This document shows, one piece after another, positions 29,140-35,095 of a stretch of 35,095 bases of DNA. A program made the translations under genes and the position numbers. Numbering within the stretch: the stretch's first letter is position 1; each line of letters opens with the position of its first letter. Below the pieces are notes generated by a model that searched no databases, was not told the DNA's origin, and saw only the letters and a list, made by a program, of their open reading frames with translations. This DNA comes from a virus, in the IMG/VR virus record IMGVR_UViG_3300020187_000102, positions 1 to 35,095 of that record. One strand, 5' to 3'.

Positions 29140-31007
29140 GCGAGGGCTGGCCTCCCTCTTTCATTAAGCGATTGATTGATTAAATTCATTAGTGTCCCGC
29201 GCCTCTTTATAAGCAAATCATCAAATCCTGCTGTATCGTTTGCACTAATGTTGATAGTAAAGTTGCCCCCGTTAAGCTGGTCATTAGGAACCACATTTGC
29301 TGCTTGGTTTGGCACTATTAACTCTGGGCCACGCTCACCAACAATGTAAGGTGAACCCGCCGACATAGGGCCACCATTAGCGCGAAATTGAGTTGATTTA
29401 ATAGCAGCGACTTGGGCCATGCCATTAGCTAAAGCGACTGCGGCAAAACCTAAGTTAAGAGGAAAGGGGTTATTCATTGCCTTAGCTACACCATTGTAGG
29501 TGTTAATTAAAGCATCCTTAACGGCAAATGCTTTGTTAATGGCAAAGGCGGCTTTGTAGTGGCTGCTCAATGAAGCTAGCGCCCCCCTGCTTTCTTCTTT
29601 GAGATCGTCTGCATCTTTTCTACGGAAGTTTTCTAACCTGCGTGATGACATTCTTTGCTGCTCAAAAGCCACCCCATACGCCGCGCTTCTATCTGCTTTT
29701 TCTCGACCTAAATAATCTTGACGCAATTCACCCATTTTTCTTTGATGTGCAAATGCCAGATCATATTCCAGATGAAAAGCATTAGTCATTTCTGAACTTT
29801 TACTTGCTTCTTTAACCTCATCAGAAGCTATATCAACCTCTTTCATTTTCATTAAAAGTTCGTTAATTTCTAAGACTGCTCCGTTAGTATTAAAGTTTTT
29901 AAAAGGCTCAATGCTTTCTAAATAATTACCTGACTCTATAAGCCTTGTTTGAACCAACTCTTGCGCGTCTAGTGATTTAAGGCGCTCTTTTAATGCCCTG
30001 TTAGATTTCCCGTTAACAAGTAAGTTTTCTCTTTGAATGGCTATATCTAATAATTTTAATTCTATAGACTCTAGCGTTTTTAAACCGCCCAAACTGGCTG
30101 GCAAAAATTCTAAAACTTTTTGAATTGATCTTCCCGCGCCATTAGCGATTCTGCCTATACTATTTAGCATAGAAGTTGATGCAGTAACGATTGCACTAGC
30201 TGCCTCAAGAATAGTTATGGCTATATTTTTTGAAAAAGCTGTAATGCCGCCCTGTTTGTTTATTTTCATCTCAACAAAAGAGCGTACTGCTTCTGATGCA
30301 GACTCAATAATTGGCGCGATTGAAGCAACCACTCGGTGAAAAACATTGCCTAAATAATCAGAAAGCCGAGCGATTGAATCGTTTGCATTTTCAACGCCCT
30401 CAATAAGCTCCAAGCTCATCACCAAGCCAAGCTCGTCAGCCTCCTTTTTCATGGCCTCCATTGCGTCTTTGCCGTCTTTAAGCATGTTGATAACTTTAGC
30501 GCCACGCGCACCAAACAGGTCGTACACAAAGCTAGCTCTGTCTGTTTCATTAGTCATTGTTTCAAGAGCAGTGGCGGCTTGGCCTAGAACATCAGTTACA
30601 CTCCGAGTTGATCCATCAATATTTTTCGAGGATATGCCATAACGATCAAAAGCCTCTTTAGCAATGCCTGTTCCGCTAGCAACATCTGAGATATTGATTG
30701 CTAATTTTTGCATGGCTTTATCTAGCGACTTAGCCTCTAGGCCACCAATGCTTGCCGCATGCCTTAGCCTTTGCAATTCAGTAACAGAAATACCAATAGA
30801 TCGACTAACCTTAGCCATGCTATCAGTAGCATCCATTGATTTTTTAACTAGATAGCCAAGGCCCACCGCGCCAGCCGCAAGACCGATAGCGCTTTTCATA
30901 GAGAAAGCAGCGCGAGAAATTGATTTGAGGCCAGCCGTTACAGCCATAAACGCTTTCTTGGTTTTATTTACAGCCTTTATCTGTATTTTAACGTCTTTAT
31001 TTGCCAT
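29136..31007 (-). CDS. Tape measure protein
   Basis: A 623-residue tape measure. The N-terminus (MANKDVKIQIKAVNKTKKAF, ISRAAFSMKSAIGLAAGAVGLGYLVKKS) and long helical stretches are typical; the C-terminal FRANGGPMSAGSPYIVGERGPELIVPNQAANVVPN is a hallmark of lambda-H-like proteins. Length sets tail length; at roughly 0.15 nm per residue the tail would be near 90-95 nm, which is short for lambda relatives. Its start overlaps the end of the GT frameshift product. Confidence 0.9.
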   Translation of the reverse strand: MANKDVKIQIKAVNKTKKAFMAVTAGLKSISRAAFSMKSAIGLAAGAVGLGYLVKKSMDATDSMAKVSRSIGISVTELQRLRHAASIGGLEAKSLDKAMQKLAINISDVASGTGIAKEAFDRYGISSKNIDGSTRSVTDVLGQAATALETMTNETDRASFVYDLFGARGAKVINMLKDGKDAMEAMKKEADELGLVMSLELIEGVENANDSIARLSDYLGNVFHRVVASIAPIIESASEAVRSFVEMKINKQGGITAFSKNIAITILEAASAIVTASTSMLNSIGRIANGAGRSIQKVLEFLPASLGGLKTLESIELKLLDIAIQRENLLVNGKSNRALKERLKSLDAQELVQTRLIESGNYLESIEPFKNFNTNGAVLEINELLMKMKEVDIASDEVKEASKSSEMTNAFHLEYDLAFAHQRKMGELRQDYLGREKADRSAAYGVAFEQQRMSSRRLENFRRKDADDLKEESRGALASLSSHYKAAFAINKAFAVKDALINTYNGVAKAMNNPFPLNLGFAAVALANGMAQVAAIKSTQFRANGGPMSAGSPYIVGERGPELIVPNQAANVVPNDQLNGGNFTINISANDTAGFDDLLIKRRGTLMNLINQSLNERGRPALA

Positions 31008-31487
31008 TTTTTAATTCCAAATAAGCTGCCCAAAGCAAAATTTCATCTGTAGATAAGACCATAACCTCCTCCAATGTTTTATGGAGATGCTCTGCAAGAA
31101 TTATTGCAAAGCGTAGGTCATGATCTTTTTTTAGTTTTTTGTTGCTTCATCAAAATCAGGTTCATCTCCCCCCATTTCTGAAACAACTCGACTAATAACT
31201 TCGGGATCAACTGAACGCATTAGCTCAGTCATATTGGCCCGCTTAAAAATCATCTTTCCATCTTCATCTAGCGCTCGTAAAATAAACGTCATTGCCACAG
31301 CTTCGGCCTGTTTATTTTCAGCGTGCAATTTTAAAACCTCGCCTTGATCTTTAAAATTCATGGCGGGTTTGTAGTAAATAATCGACGGTTTTCCATCAAC
31401 TACCCACTCTGGTATTTCTGAACTTTGAAGTTTTCCGCTCATCCGATCACGGAATTGAACTTTTGCTGCTTCTAACATTAAACTCAT
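30997..31487 (-). CDS. Tail assembly chaperone GT, -1 frameshift product
   Basis: Extended product of the chaperone gene. Ribosomes that slip back one base at 31134-31140 read on through 45 more codons to a stop at 30997-30999, giving about 163 residues. The added tail reads LKKDHDLRFAIILAEHLHKT, then LEEVMVLSTDEILLWAAYLE, which matches the T domain pattern of other phages (KTLEE...STDEILLWAAY). In lambda G and GT bind the tape measure and recruit tail tube protein. No start codon or ribosome-binding site would serve the extension alone. Confidence 0.85.
31131..31487 (-). CDS. Tail assembly chaperone G
   Basis: The zero-frame 118-residue product: MSLMLEAAKVQFRDRMSGKL, SEIPEWVVDGKPSIIYYKPAMNFKDQ, ending DEPDFDEATKN at TAA 31131-31133. 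It occupies the lambda G position between tail tube and tape measure. The stop is directly behind the slippery run, as in other G/GT pairs. Most ribosomes should stop here, giving excess G over GT. Confidence 0.85.
   Translation of the reverse strand: MSLMLEAAKVQFRDRMSGKLQSSEIPEWVVDGKPSIIYYKPAMNFKDQGEVLKLHAENKQAEAVAMTFILRALDEDGKMIFKRANMTELMRSVDPEVISRVVSEMGGDEPDFDEATKN
31134..31140 (-). promoter_or_regulatory. -1 ribosomal frameshift slippery site
   Basis: On the minus strand the heptamer is A AAA AAC in the zero frame (codons ACA AAA AAC TAA). It fits the X XXY YYZ rule, and the stop follows immediately. Slipping keeps A-rich pairing and enters the open T frame. A second A-run follows at 31125-31131 but lies past the stop. 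Confidence 0.85.
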
Positions 31488-31521
31488 AATAAGTTCCCCG
31501 TTAATTAATCCCCGTTAAAAA

Positions 31522-31575
31522 TTCACTGGCAGAGCCACGGGGAGGGACTTTTTCGGCTTTAACCTAGCCAGTGAA
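31522..31575 (-). terminator. Long-loop hairpin with T-run between tail tube and chaperone genes
   Basis: TTCACTGGC (31522-31530) and GCCAGTGAA (31567-31575) form a perfect nine-base stem with a 36-base loop. In the leftward RNA a run of five U follows directly (with AA in the stem). A smaller AGCC/GGCT stem fits inside the loop. Twin CCCCGTTAA copies lie just downstream. It could be a leaky terminator that lowers expression of the chaperones and tape relative to tail tube. Confidence 0.45.
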
Positions 31576-31579
31576 AACT

Positions 31580-31966
31580 TTAAACAGTGCCCCAAGTTAA
31601 AGCGCCTGTTCCTGTAAAGCTAAAGCTAGTCTCAATCATTCCCTCAATAGCTCCGCTTACGCCAATCTCTGTGACAATGGCAGAGCCAGTGGCATAGGTT
31701 GCAGAACTTGCGCTGCCCTCTGGGTAAAGATTTAACACGACAACAGCACCAATAGTGATTGCTGCTTGCCCTGCATCAGCCTCATCCCAAAACATCTCAC
31801 ATGAACCTGAGAAAGTAGCTTGTCCTGCTTTATACGTTTTTGAAGTATCACCTAAAGTGGTATCTTCAATTGTTCCTACACTCTGCGATAAAGAGTAAGA
31901 CCTTAATTCGCCGATCGTGTCACTACCGATCTTTACAAGGCCCGCTGTTGCTGCATGGTTAGCCAT
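31580..31966 (-). CDS. Major tail (tube) protein, gpV-like
   Basis: A 128-residue tube protein: MANHAATAGLVKIGSDTIGE, LRSYSLSQSVGTIEDTTLGDTSKTYKAGQATFSGSCEMFWDEADAGQ, then GVSGAIEGMIETSFSFTGTG. The sequence SQSVGTIEDTTLGD and the final IEGMIETSFSFTGTGAL are typical of tube proteins that stack in hexamers. It lies between the U-like and G-like genes, as in lambda. The ATG overlaps the upstream stop by eight bases. Confidence 0.88.
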   Translation of the reverse strand: MANHAATAGLVKIGSDTIGELRSYSLSQSVGTIEDTTLGDTSKTYKAGQATFSGSCEMFWDEADAGQAAITIGAVVVLNLYPEGSASSATYATGSAIVTEIGVSGAIEGMIETSFSFTGTGALTWGTV

Positions 31967-32099
31967 TGACGGCCTCCTTTTTCGTTACGTTTTTGGTTTT
32001 AGATGAGGCTGGGGCTTTATCACTCCAACCGCGATTTTTCATGGTCTGAATCTGCGAGGCGTGAACATCCACGCTAGCTTTATCCTTGTACATCAGCAT
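31959..32099 (-). CDS. 46-residue basic hypothetical protein
   Basis: Encodes MLMYKDKASVDVHASQIQTM, KNRGWSDKAP and a Lys-rich tail. AGAGGA lies eight bases before ATG 32099; a second ATG at 32093 is possible. The stop overlaps the tube-protein start. The VHASQIQTMKNRGW stretch recalls the short protein with a repeated ...GW motif beside phage head-tail genes. Function unknown. Confidence 0.5.
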   Translation of the reverse strand: MLMYKDKASVDVHASQIQTMKNRGWSDKAPASSKTKNVTKKEAVNG

Positions 32100-32111
32100 T
32101 ATAAAATTCCT

Positions 32112-32552
32112 CTAGTTAGCCAGTGTTGATGGGGCGGCTGGATTTACTCTGTAAACACCATTAAACGTCAAGGTTGCTACCGCTATGGGTTTGTCAGATT
32201 CGTTGCTGTATTCAATGTCAGTGTCCTCTAGCATCACCTCAACTAGCTTTCCATTTAGCGTTTTATCAGCATAAATGGCGGTCTCTACTTCGGCGCAAAT
32301 GGTGTCTATTAAATCTTCCACTCCATCTTTAGTTTTAGCTCTTGCCTCAACTCTTAAAGTTAGGTCATGCCATGCTCTAGTTGCGCTGCTCAAGTCCTCG
32401 TTCACAATGTCTTTGTCTGCGTAAATTGTGAGGCATGGCAACGAATCATGGTCAACATAAATTCGGGTATCAAAAACTCTACTGCCCGTTGTCGTTAATC
32501 CTGTCAAAGTAGTTACTAGCTGCTCTCTAACTTGTTGTCTTGCATGAGCCAC
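32112..32552 (-). CDS. Tail terminator, gpU-like
   Basis: A 146-residue protein with the gpU layout: MAHARQQVREQLVTTLTGLT, VFDTRIYVDHDSLPCLTIYADKDIV, DLTLRVEARAKTKDGVEDLIDTICAEVETAI, VEVMLEDTDIEYSNESDKPIAVATLTFNGVYRV. gpU rings cap the tail tube and join it to the head. The order FII-like, U-like, tube matches lambda. It is coupled to the upstream gene by a one-base overlap of stop and start. Confidence 0.8.
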   Translation of the reverse strand: MAHARQQVREQLVTTLTGLTTTGSRVFDTRIYVDHDSLPCLTIYADKDIVNEDLSSATRAWHDLTLRVEARAKTKDGVEDLIDTICAEVETAIYADKTLNGKLVEVMLEDTDIEYSNESDKPIAVATLTFNGVYRVNPAAPSTLAN

Positions 32553-32830
32553 TAGGATTGATCCTCTAAAACTAGCTCGACCATTCCAGTACCATCGACT
32601 TGAATGCCGATCACATGGTAAGTAGTAGAGCCAATAGCCACGGAAGCACCATGACCCACTCCTTGAACATCTGCGTTAGCACACGCAAAAGTAGGGTGAA
32701 CGCCCTCAATGCCAGCGACCTCTATAAAAGCTTCATCTAAAATTCCACTGACCACTGAACCAGCGATTGTTGCATTAATAGCAAAATCATCCGTATCAAA
32801 AAACTCAGTAAAATCTTCAGCAAATGCCAT
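32552..32830 (-). CDS. Head-tail joining protein, gpFII-like
   Basis: A 92-residue protein: FTEFFDTDDFAINATIAGSVVSGILDEAFIE, GVHPTFACANADVQGVGHGASVAIGSTTYHVIGIQVDGTGMVELVLED. This is the pattern of lambda FII-type joining proteins: F-N-T-DFA start, PTF-x-C, G-x-TY-x-V, then G-x-V-E-L-x-L. Twelve-fewer-residue variants exist in relatives. It links the portal complex to the tail. It lies just before the U-like gene. Confidence 0.8.
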   Translation of the reverse strand: MAFAEDFTEFFDTDDFAINATIAGSVVSGILDEAFIEVAGIEGVHPTFACANADVQGVGHGASVAIGSTTYHVIGIQVDGTGMVELVLEDQS

Positions 32831-32832
32831 TT

Positions 32833-32994
32833 TTATTTACTCTTTTTCTTAGACGCTTTTGGGGCTTCACTATAAGCTTCCGCTCTACCCATCTGAATTA
32901 GCACCCGTCCATCACTATCGCTCACCTCGGCAATAGCTCCCTTTAATAAATCTACACCGCTAGCAGCGGTTGAACTTAAAATTTTAATCTGCAT
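32833..32994 (-). CDS. 53-residue small head protein (FI-position)
   Basis: Encodes MQIKILSSTAASGVDLLKGA, IAEVSDSDGRVLIQMGRAEA and a Lys-rich end. The order I-K-x-L-S...G-x-x-x-x-V-S-D-x-D-x-R-x-L-I-x-x-G-x-A-E matches short phage proteins that follow capsid genes, often annotated as head-tail or hypothetical. Start ATG 32994 lies after GAGG. It occupies the FI slot between capsid and FII. Confidence 0.6.
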   Translation of the reverse strand: MQIKILSSTAASGVDLLKGAIAEVSDSDGRVLIQMGRAEAYSEAPKASKKKSK

Positions 32995-33011
32995 AAAAAC
33001 CTCGTCTAAGT

Positions 33012-33031
33012 GGGCGGGTTTGACCCCGCCC
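33012..33031 (-). other. GC-rich hairpin just behind the capsid gene
   Basis: GGGCGGG and CCCGCCC form a perfect seven-base, all-GC stem with a six-base loop, 20 bases after the capsid stop. No U-run follows, so it is not a standard intrinsic terminator. It could stabilise the capsid message 3' end or cause pausing. Confidence 0.65.
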
Positions 33032-33050
33032 TATTTAAAGGATTAAGTGG

Positions 33051-34310
33051 TTATGAACCGCCAGAGCCTTTAGCAAATGACTGAGCGTGACGAACAGCAA
33101 TATCAACGTCCTGCATACAAACTACGCGAACAGTGCCAGAAGCAGAGCCAGTAGAAGTATCCACGTTAATATCAAGACCGCCCCACATGCCGATGATTAA
33201 ATCAGCGAAATTGCCAAACACAACTGTATTGGCAGTCATTTGGTTAGTAACTGCCATGTTGTAGCCGTTCACTTGACCATTTGCCATGACAAACTGACCC
33301 GAACCCGCATCTTTTGCCTTTTGCTTCATTGCGCCAGCCATTGCCGCCGTTGAAACATAACCAAGAGAACCGAACAAAGCGTTGTCAACAGAAACTTGCG
33401 ATTCAACATCAACCATTTCGCCAAAGGTTGGATTACCAGCCGCAGCAAATGTCTTTGCGCCGATGCCAGTAGTTGCCAAAATTCCTGTAGGCTGATTGCT
33501 TGATCCAGTGCCAGCAATGGCAGATAAATCAATTGCCATAGCTAGGCGCATTGCCAAGTCGTTACGCACAAAGCCCTCAATATCAATAGAGCTTTGAAGA
33601 AGTAACTTTCGGCTAATGTCAGAGAACGCGCCAACTGTTTTTGGTGTCATTGATACTTGGTCAAATGCTGCTTGACTCTCAGTAACAGCCGCAGACTCAG
33701 CGACCCAGTAAGCTGTTGCTCCACTGGTTTGACGAGGAATGGCTACATTGCCATTTAGATCACGAAGCATGGTTGCGCCCATGCTAGCAACGACCATTGC
33801 ATTCTCTAAACTATCAATAAATGAACTAGCGAGAAGATTTGTTGCAACAGTGTTGCCGCCCGCCGTTGCAGTGCCTACGTTAAGATCACGTTTTAAAACT
33901 TCACTTGGTACGAACAAACCTTGTGCAGTTCTGCCCATCTGATCTGCGGCTGCGCGAGAAGCTTCAAACTCAAACGCTGCATCTTCTTGAGCGCGGCGGT
34001 CACTAGGGTTAGCTAAAGCGTGAATTGCTTTCATAAAAGAAAAGTTACGAACTTCTTTGGCGCTTAAACCAATGTCATTATCTTTCTTTATTACTGGCTG
34101 GGCAGTTCCAATGGTATCTAACAATTGAGCGCGGAAAGCGTCAACAGATTTACCATCATTGATGAATGTACGAGCCATTTCTGGTTGGTTGTGCAAGTTA
34201 CCCGCTGCTTCAATGTTTTGAATGCGATCAACTTCTGAGCGGCGTGCCGCCTCTACTTCTGCCCGAACATCTACAGTCGGGGTTTCAATTACTGCTGCTT
34301 GAGATTCCAT
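33051..34310 (-). CDS. Major capsid protein from an internal in-frame start
   Basis: Within the fusion, the ATG at 34308-34310 has AAGGAA six bases upstream (34322-34317), the best ribosome-binding site of the region. It would make a 419-residue protein beginning MESQAAVIETPTVDVRAEVE, with a charged delta segment and the full HK97-fold capsid. That is a usual size for such precursors (HK97 gp5 is 385). It resembles lambda C/Nu3, where a second protein starts inside the protease gene. The alternative is capsid released only by protease cleavage. Confidence 0.65.
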   Translation of the reverse strand: MESQAAVIETPTVDVRAEVEAARRSEVDRIQNIEAAGNLHNQPEMARTFINDGKSVDAFRAQLLDTIGTAQPVIKKDNDIGLSAKEVRNFSFMKAIHALANPSDRRAQEDAAFEFEASRAAADQMGRTAQGLFVPSEVLKRDLNVGTATAGGNTVATNLLASSFIDSLENAMVVASMGATMLRDLNGNVAIPRQTSGATAYWVAESAAVTESQAAFDQVSMTPKTVGAFSDISRKLLLQSSIDIEGFVRNDLAMRLAMAIDLSAIAGTGSSNQPTGILATTGIGAKTFAAAGNPTFGEMVDVESQVSVDNALFGSLGYVSTAAMAGAMKQKAKDAGSGQFVMANGQVNGYNMAVTNQMTANTVVFGNFADLIIGMWGGLDINVDTSTGSASGTVRVVCMQDVDIAVRHAQSFAKGSGGS

Positions 34311-34859
34311 GATTGGTTCCTTAATTTCTTTAATTTCGTTAACTTCAACTAATGTTTTATGATTACTGTTTGCTGACCGCCCTACACCTACTGAGGCATC
34401 TGCGGGGATACTTACAATCGACACCTCGTATGGTTCCCAATCCAAAGCTCGGTATGATTCAGCACCTTCCTTTTCCTCTTCCATCACCATGCGGTGTATC
34501 CTGTAACCCACGGAAACGTGCTTACGAATACCATCCATTACATCGTTAAATATCTCTGTTGCGCGTGCGCTATTGCCAAAACGCACAGTGGCCCGACCTA
34601 CCCGATCACCATCAACAGAAACAGATTCCACAACGCCAACATGGTCAGAAGGGTCGTGATCTACAAGCACAGCACCGCCACCATTCAGTCTGCCAAGACG
34701 AATAGCGTTAGGGTTATGGTCAAGTATTTCATTGCCAAACCAGCGCTCAACAGGCTCCTCGCTGGAAAAAGCTAGGTCTACTGTTCGCGTTTCCGCATCA
34801 ACAGATTCCCTATTTAAATTAAAGGTGCGAAATAAATCGCCCGTATTTATCTCATTCAT
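33051..34859 (-). CDS. Prohead protease-major capsid fusion (HK97 type)
   Basis: A 602-residue fusion. Residues about 1-165 are an S78/U35-type prohead protease: LVDHDPSDHVGVVESV carries the catalytic His and HVSVGYRIH the Ser region, with VSIVSIPADASVGVGRS closing the fold. A helical delta-like segment (about 185-260) leads into an HK97-fold capsid (SFMKAIHAL, YWVAESAAVTESQAAFDQVSM, ISRKLLLQSSIDIEGFVRNDLA). ATG 34859 has AGAGG at six bases and overlaps the portal stop; an upstream frame to 34892 lies wholly in portal. An internal start at 34310 probably makes separate capsid. Confidence 0.9.
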   Translation of the reverse strand: MNEINTGDLFRTFNLNRESVDAETRTVDLAFSSEEPVERWFGNEILDHNPNAIRLGRLNGGGAVLVDHDPSDHVGVVESVSVDGDRVGRATVRFGNSARATEIFNDVMDGIRKHVSVGYRIHRMVMEEEKEGAESYRALDWEPYEVSIVSIPADASVGVGRSANSNHKTLVEVNEIKEIKEPIMESQAAVIETPTVDVRAEVEAARRSEVDRIQNIEAAGNLHNQPEMARTFINDGKSVDAFRAQLLDTIGTAQPVIKKDNDIGLSAKEVRNFSFMKAIHALANPSDRRAQEDAAFEFEASRAAADQMGRTAQGLFVPSEVLKRDLNVGTATAGGNTVATNLLASSFIDSLENAMVVASMGATMLRDLNGNVAIPRQTSGATAYWVAESAAVTESQAAFDQVSMTPKTVGAFSDISRKLLLQSSIDIEGFVRNDLAMRLAMAIDLSAIAGTGSSNQPTGILATTGIGAKTFAAAGNPTFGEMVDVESQVSVDNALFGSLGYVSTAAMAGAMKQKAKDAGSGQFVMANGQVNGYNMAVTNQMTANTVVFGNFADLIIGMWGGLDINVDTSTGSASGTVRVVCMQDVDIAVRHAQSFAKGSGGS

Positions 34860-35095
34860 CATTAGCCTCTTGATTGCTATTAATAATGTCATTAGTAGTT
34901 AGGCCAAAGCTTTCTAAAACTGCTAACTCAGCTTTACGCTCGGCGCATACGTCAATAAAATTCAAACCTGCTGCCGCTGTAATAGCAGTCAAGGTTCCCG
35001 TCCCCATCTCAACCATCAATTTATTTGCTTGCTGATCTTTTAGCGGATCAACCCAAGCCCAGCCGCGAGGTTGCCAATTCACTTTGGTAAACTTT
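34852..35095 (-). CDS. Portal protein, C-terminal part
   Basis: The end of the portal gene that begins at 1379 and crosses the window boundary. It encodes VNWQPRGWAWVDPLKDQQAN, KLMVEMGTGTLTAITAAAGL and CAERKAELAVLESFGLTTNDI, ending at TGA 34852-34854. The last eight bases overlap the protease-capsid start. WQPRGWAWVDPLKD is typical of the portal C-terminal region in this family. Bases 34937-35095 repeat the window start. Confidence 0.9.
   Translation of the reverse strand, partial: KFTKVNWQPRGWAWVDPLKDQQANKLMVEMGTGTLTAITAAAGLNFIDVCAERKAELAVLESFGLTTNDIINSNQEANDE
34937..35095. repeat. Right copy of 159-bp terminal overlap
   Basis: This repeats positions 1-159 with two third-codon differences (see left copy). 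The unique genome is about 34,936 bp if the copies are one locus. Confidence 0.95.

Noticed and set aside
1-35095. CRISPR arrays, rRNA genes or insertion sequences
   Set aside because: No regularly spaced repeats, no rRNA-like blocks and no transposase frame were seen.

Overview
The window is the essentially complete genome of a temperate, lambda-type, long-tailed (siphovirus) phage. It was cut open inside the portal gene: the first 159 bases recur at the right end (positions 34937-35095) with two synonymous differences, so the map is circular or terminally overlapping at about 34.9 kb. A GpA/Nu1-type terminase, lambda-order tail genes and an attP carrying the 3' half of a tRNA-Cys(GCA) gene suggest a moderately AT-rich gammaproteobacterial host. 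The genus cannot be named from this sequence.

Layout. (1) Switch, 13.6-15.1 kb: a Cro-like gene reads left and a CI-like repressor reads right. Three 16-bp operators lie between them, and a fourth covers the -10 of the rightward early promoter. (2) Rightward early operon, 15.1-19.0 kb: a hypothetical gene, two tiny membrane peptides, Sak3-type annealing protein, Gp157, SSB, two small genes, integrase. It ends at attP (19.0-19.25 kb). Two accessory genes follow (19.25-19.83 kb). (3) Leftward run from cro: ribbon-helix-helix protein, O- and P-like replication genes, small genes, NinB, a Ref-like nuclease and RusA-like resolvase. Next come a gpZ-like gene, a ParB/PAPS-reductase/GNAT/HNH/ParB cassette, and TerS/TerL. 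(4) A rightward cargo block (2.27-4.45 kb) interrupts the late genes between TerL and portal. It encodes an amidoligase, a gamma-glutamylcyclotransferase, an HTH protein and three small proteins, and has its own promoter. (5) Late genes continue left through the window ends: connector, portal, protease-capsid fusion, FII-, U-, V-, G/GT- and H-like genes, tail tip, three fibre genes, and a lysis cassette ending at 19.84 kb.

How it fits together. CI should hold both early promoters shut through the shared operator type. The CI sequence has lost all three determinants of RecA-stimulated self-cleavage, so induction probably does not follow the classical SOS route. The rightward operon supplies recombination and integration into tRNA-Cys. 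The leftward operon supplies replication, recombination and then structure and lysis as one long, tightly coupled gene string. Translational devices include a G/GT -1 slippery site and an internal ribosome-binding site that should make free major capsid protein from within the protease-capsid fusion.

Best candidates for less-described biology are the amidoligase/cyclotransferase cargo block, the ParB-PAPS reductase-GNAT-HNH-ParB cassette beside the terminase, and the apparently non-cleavable CI.
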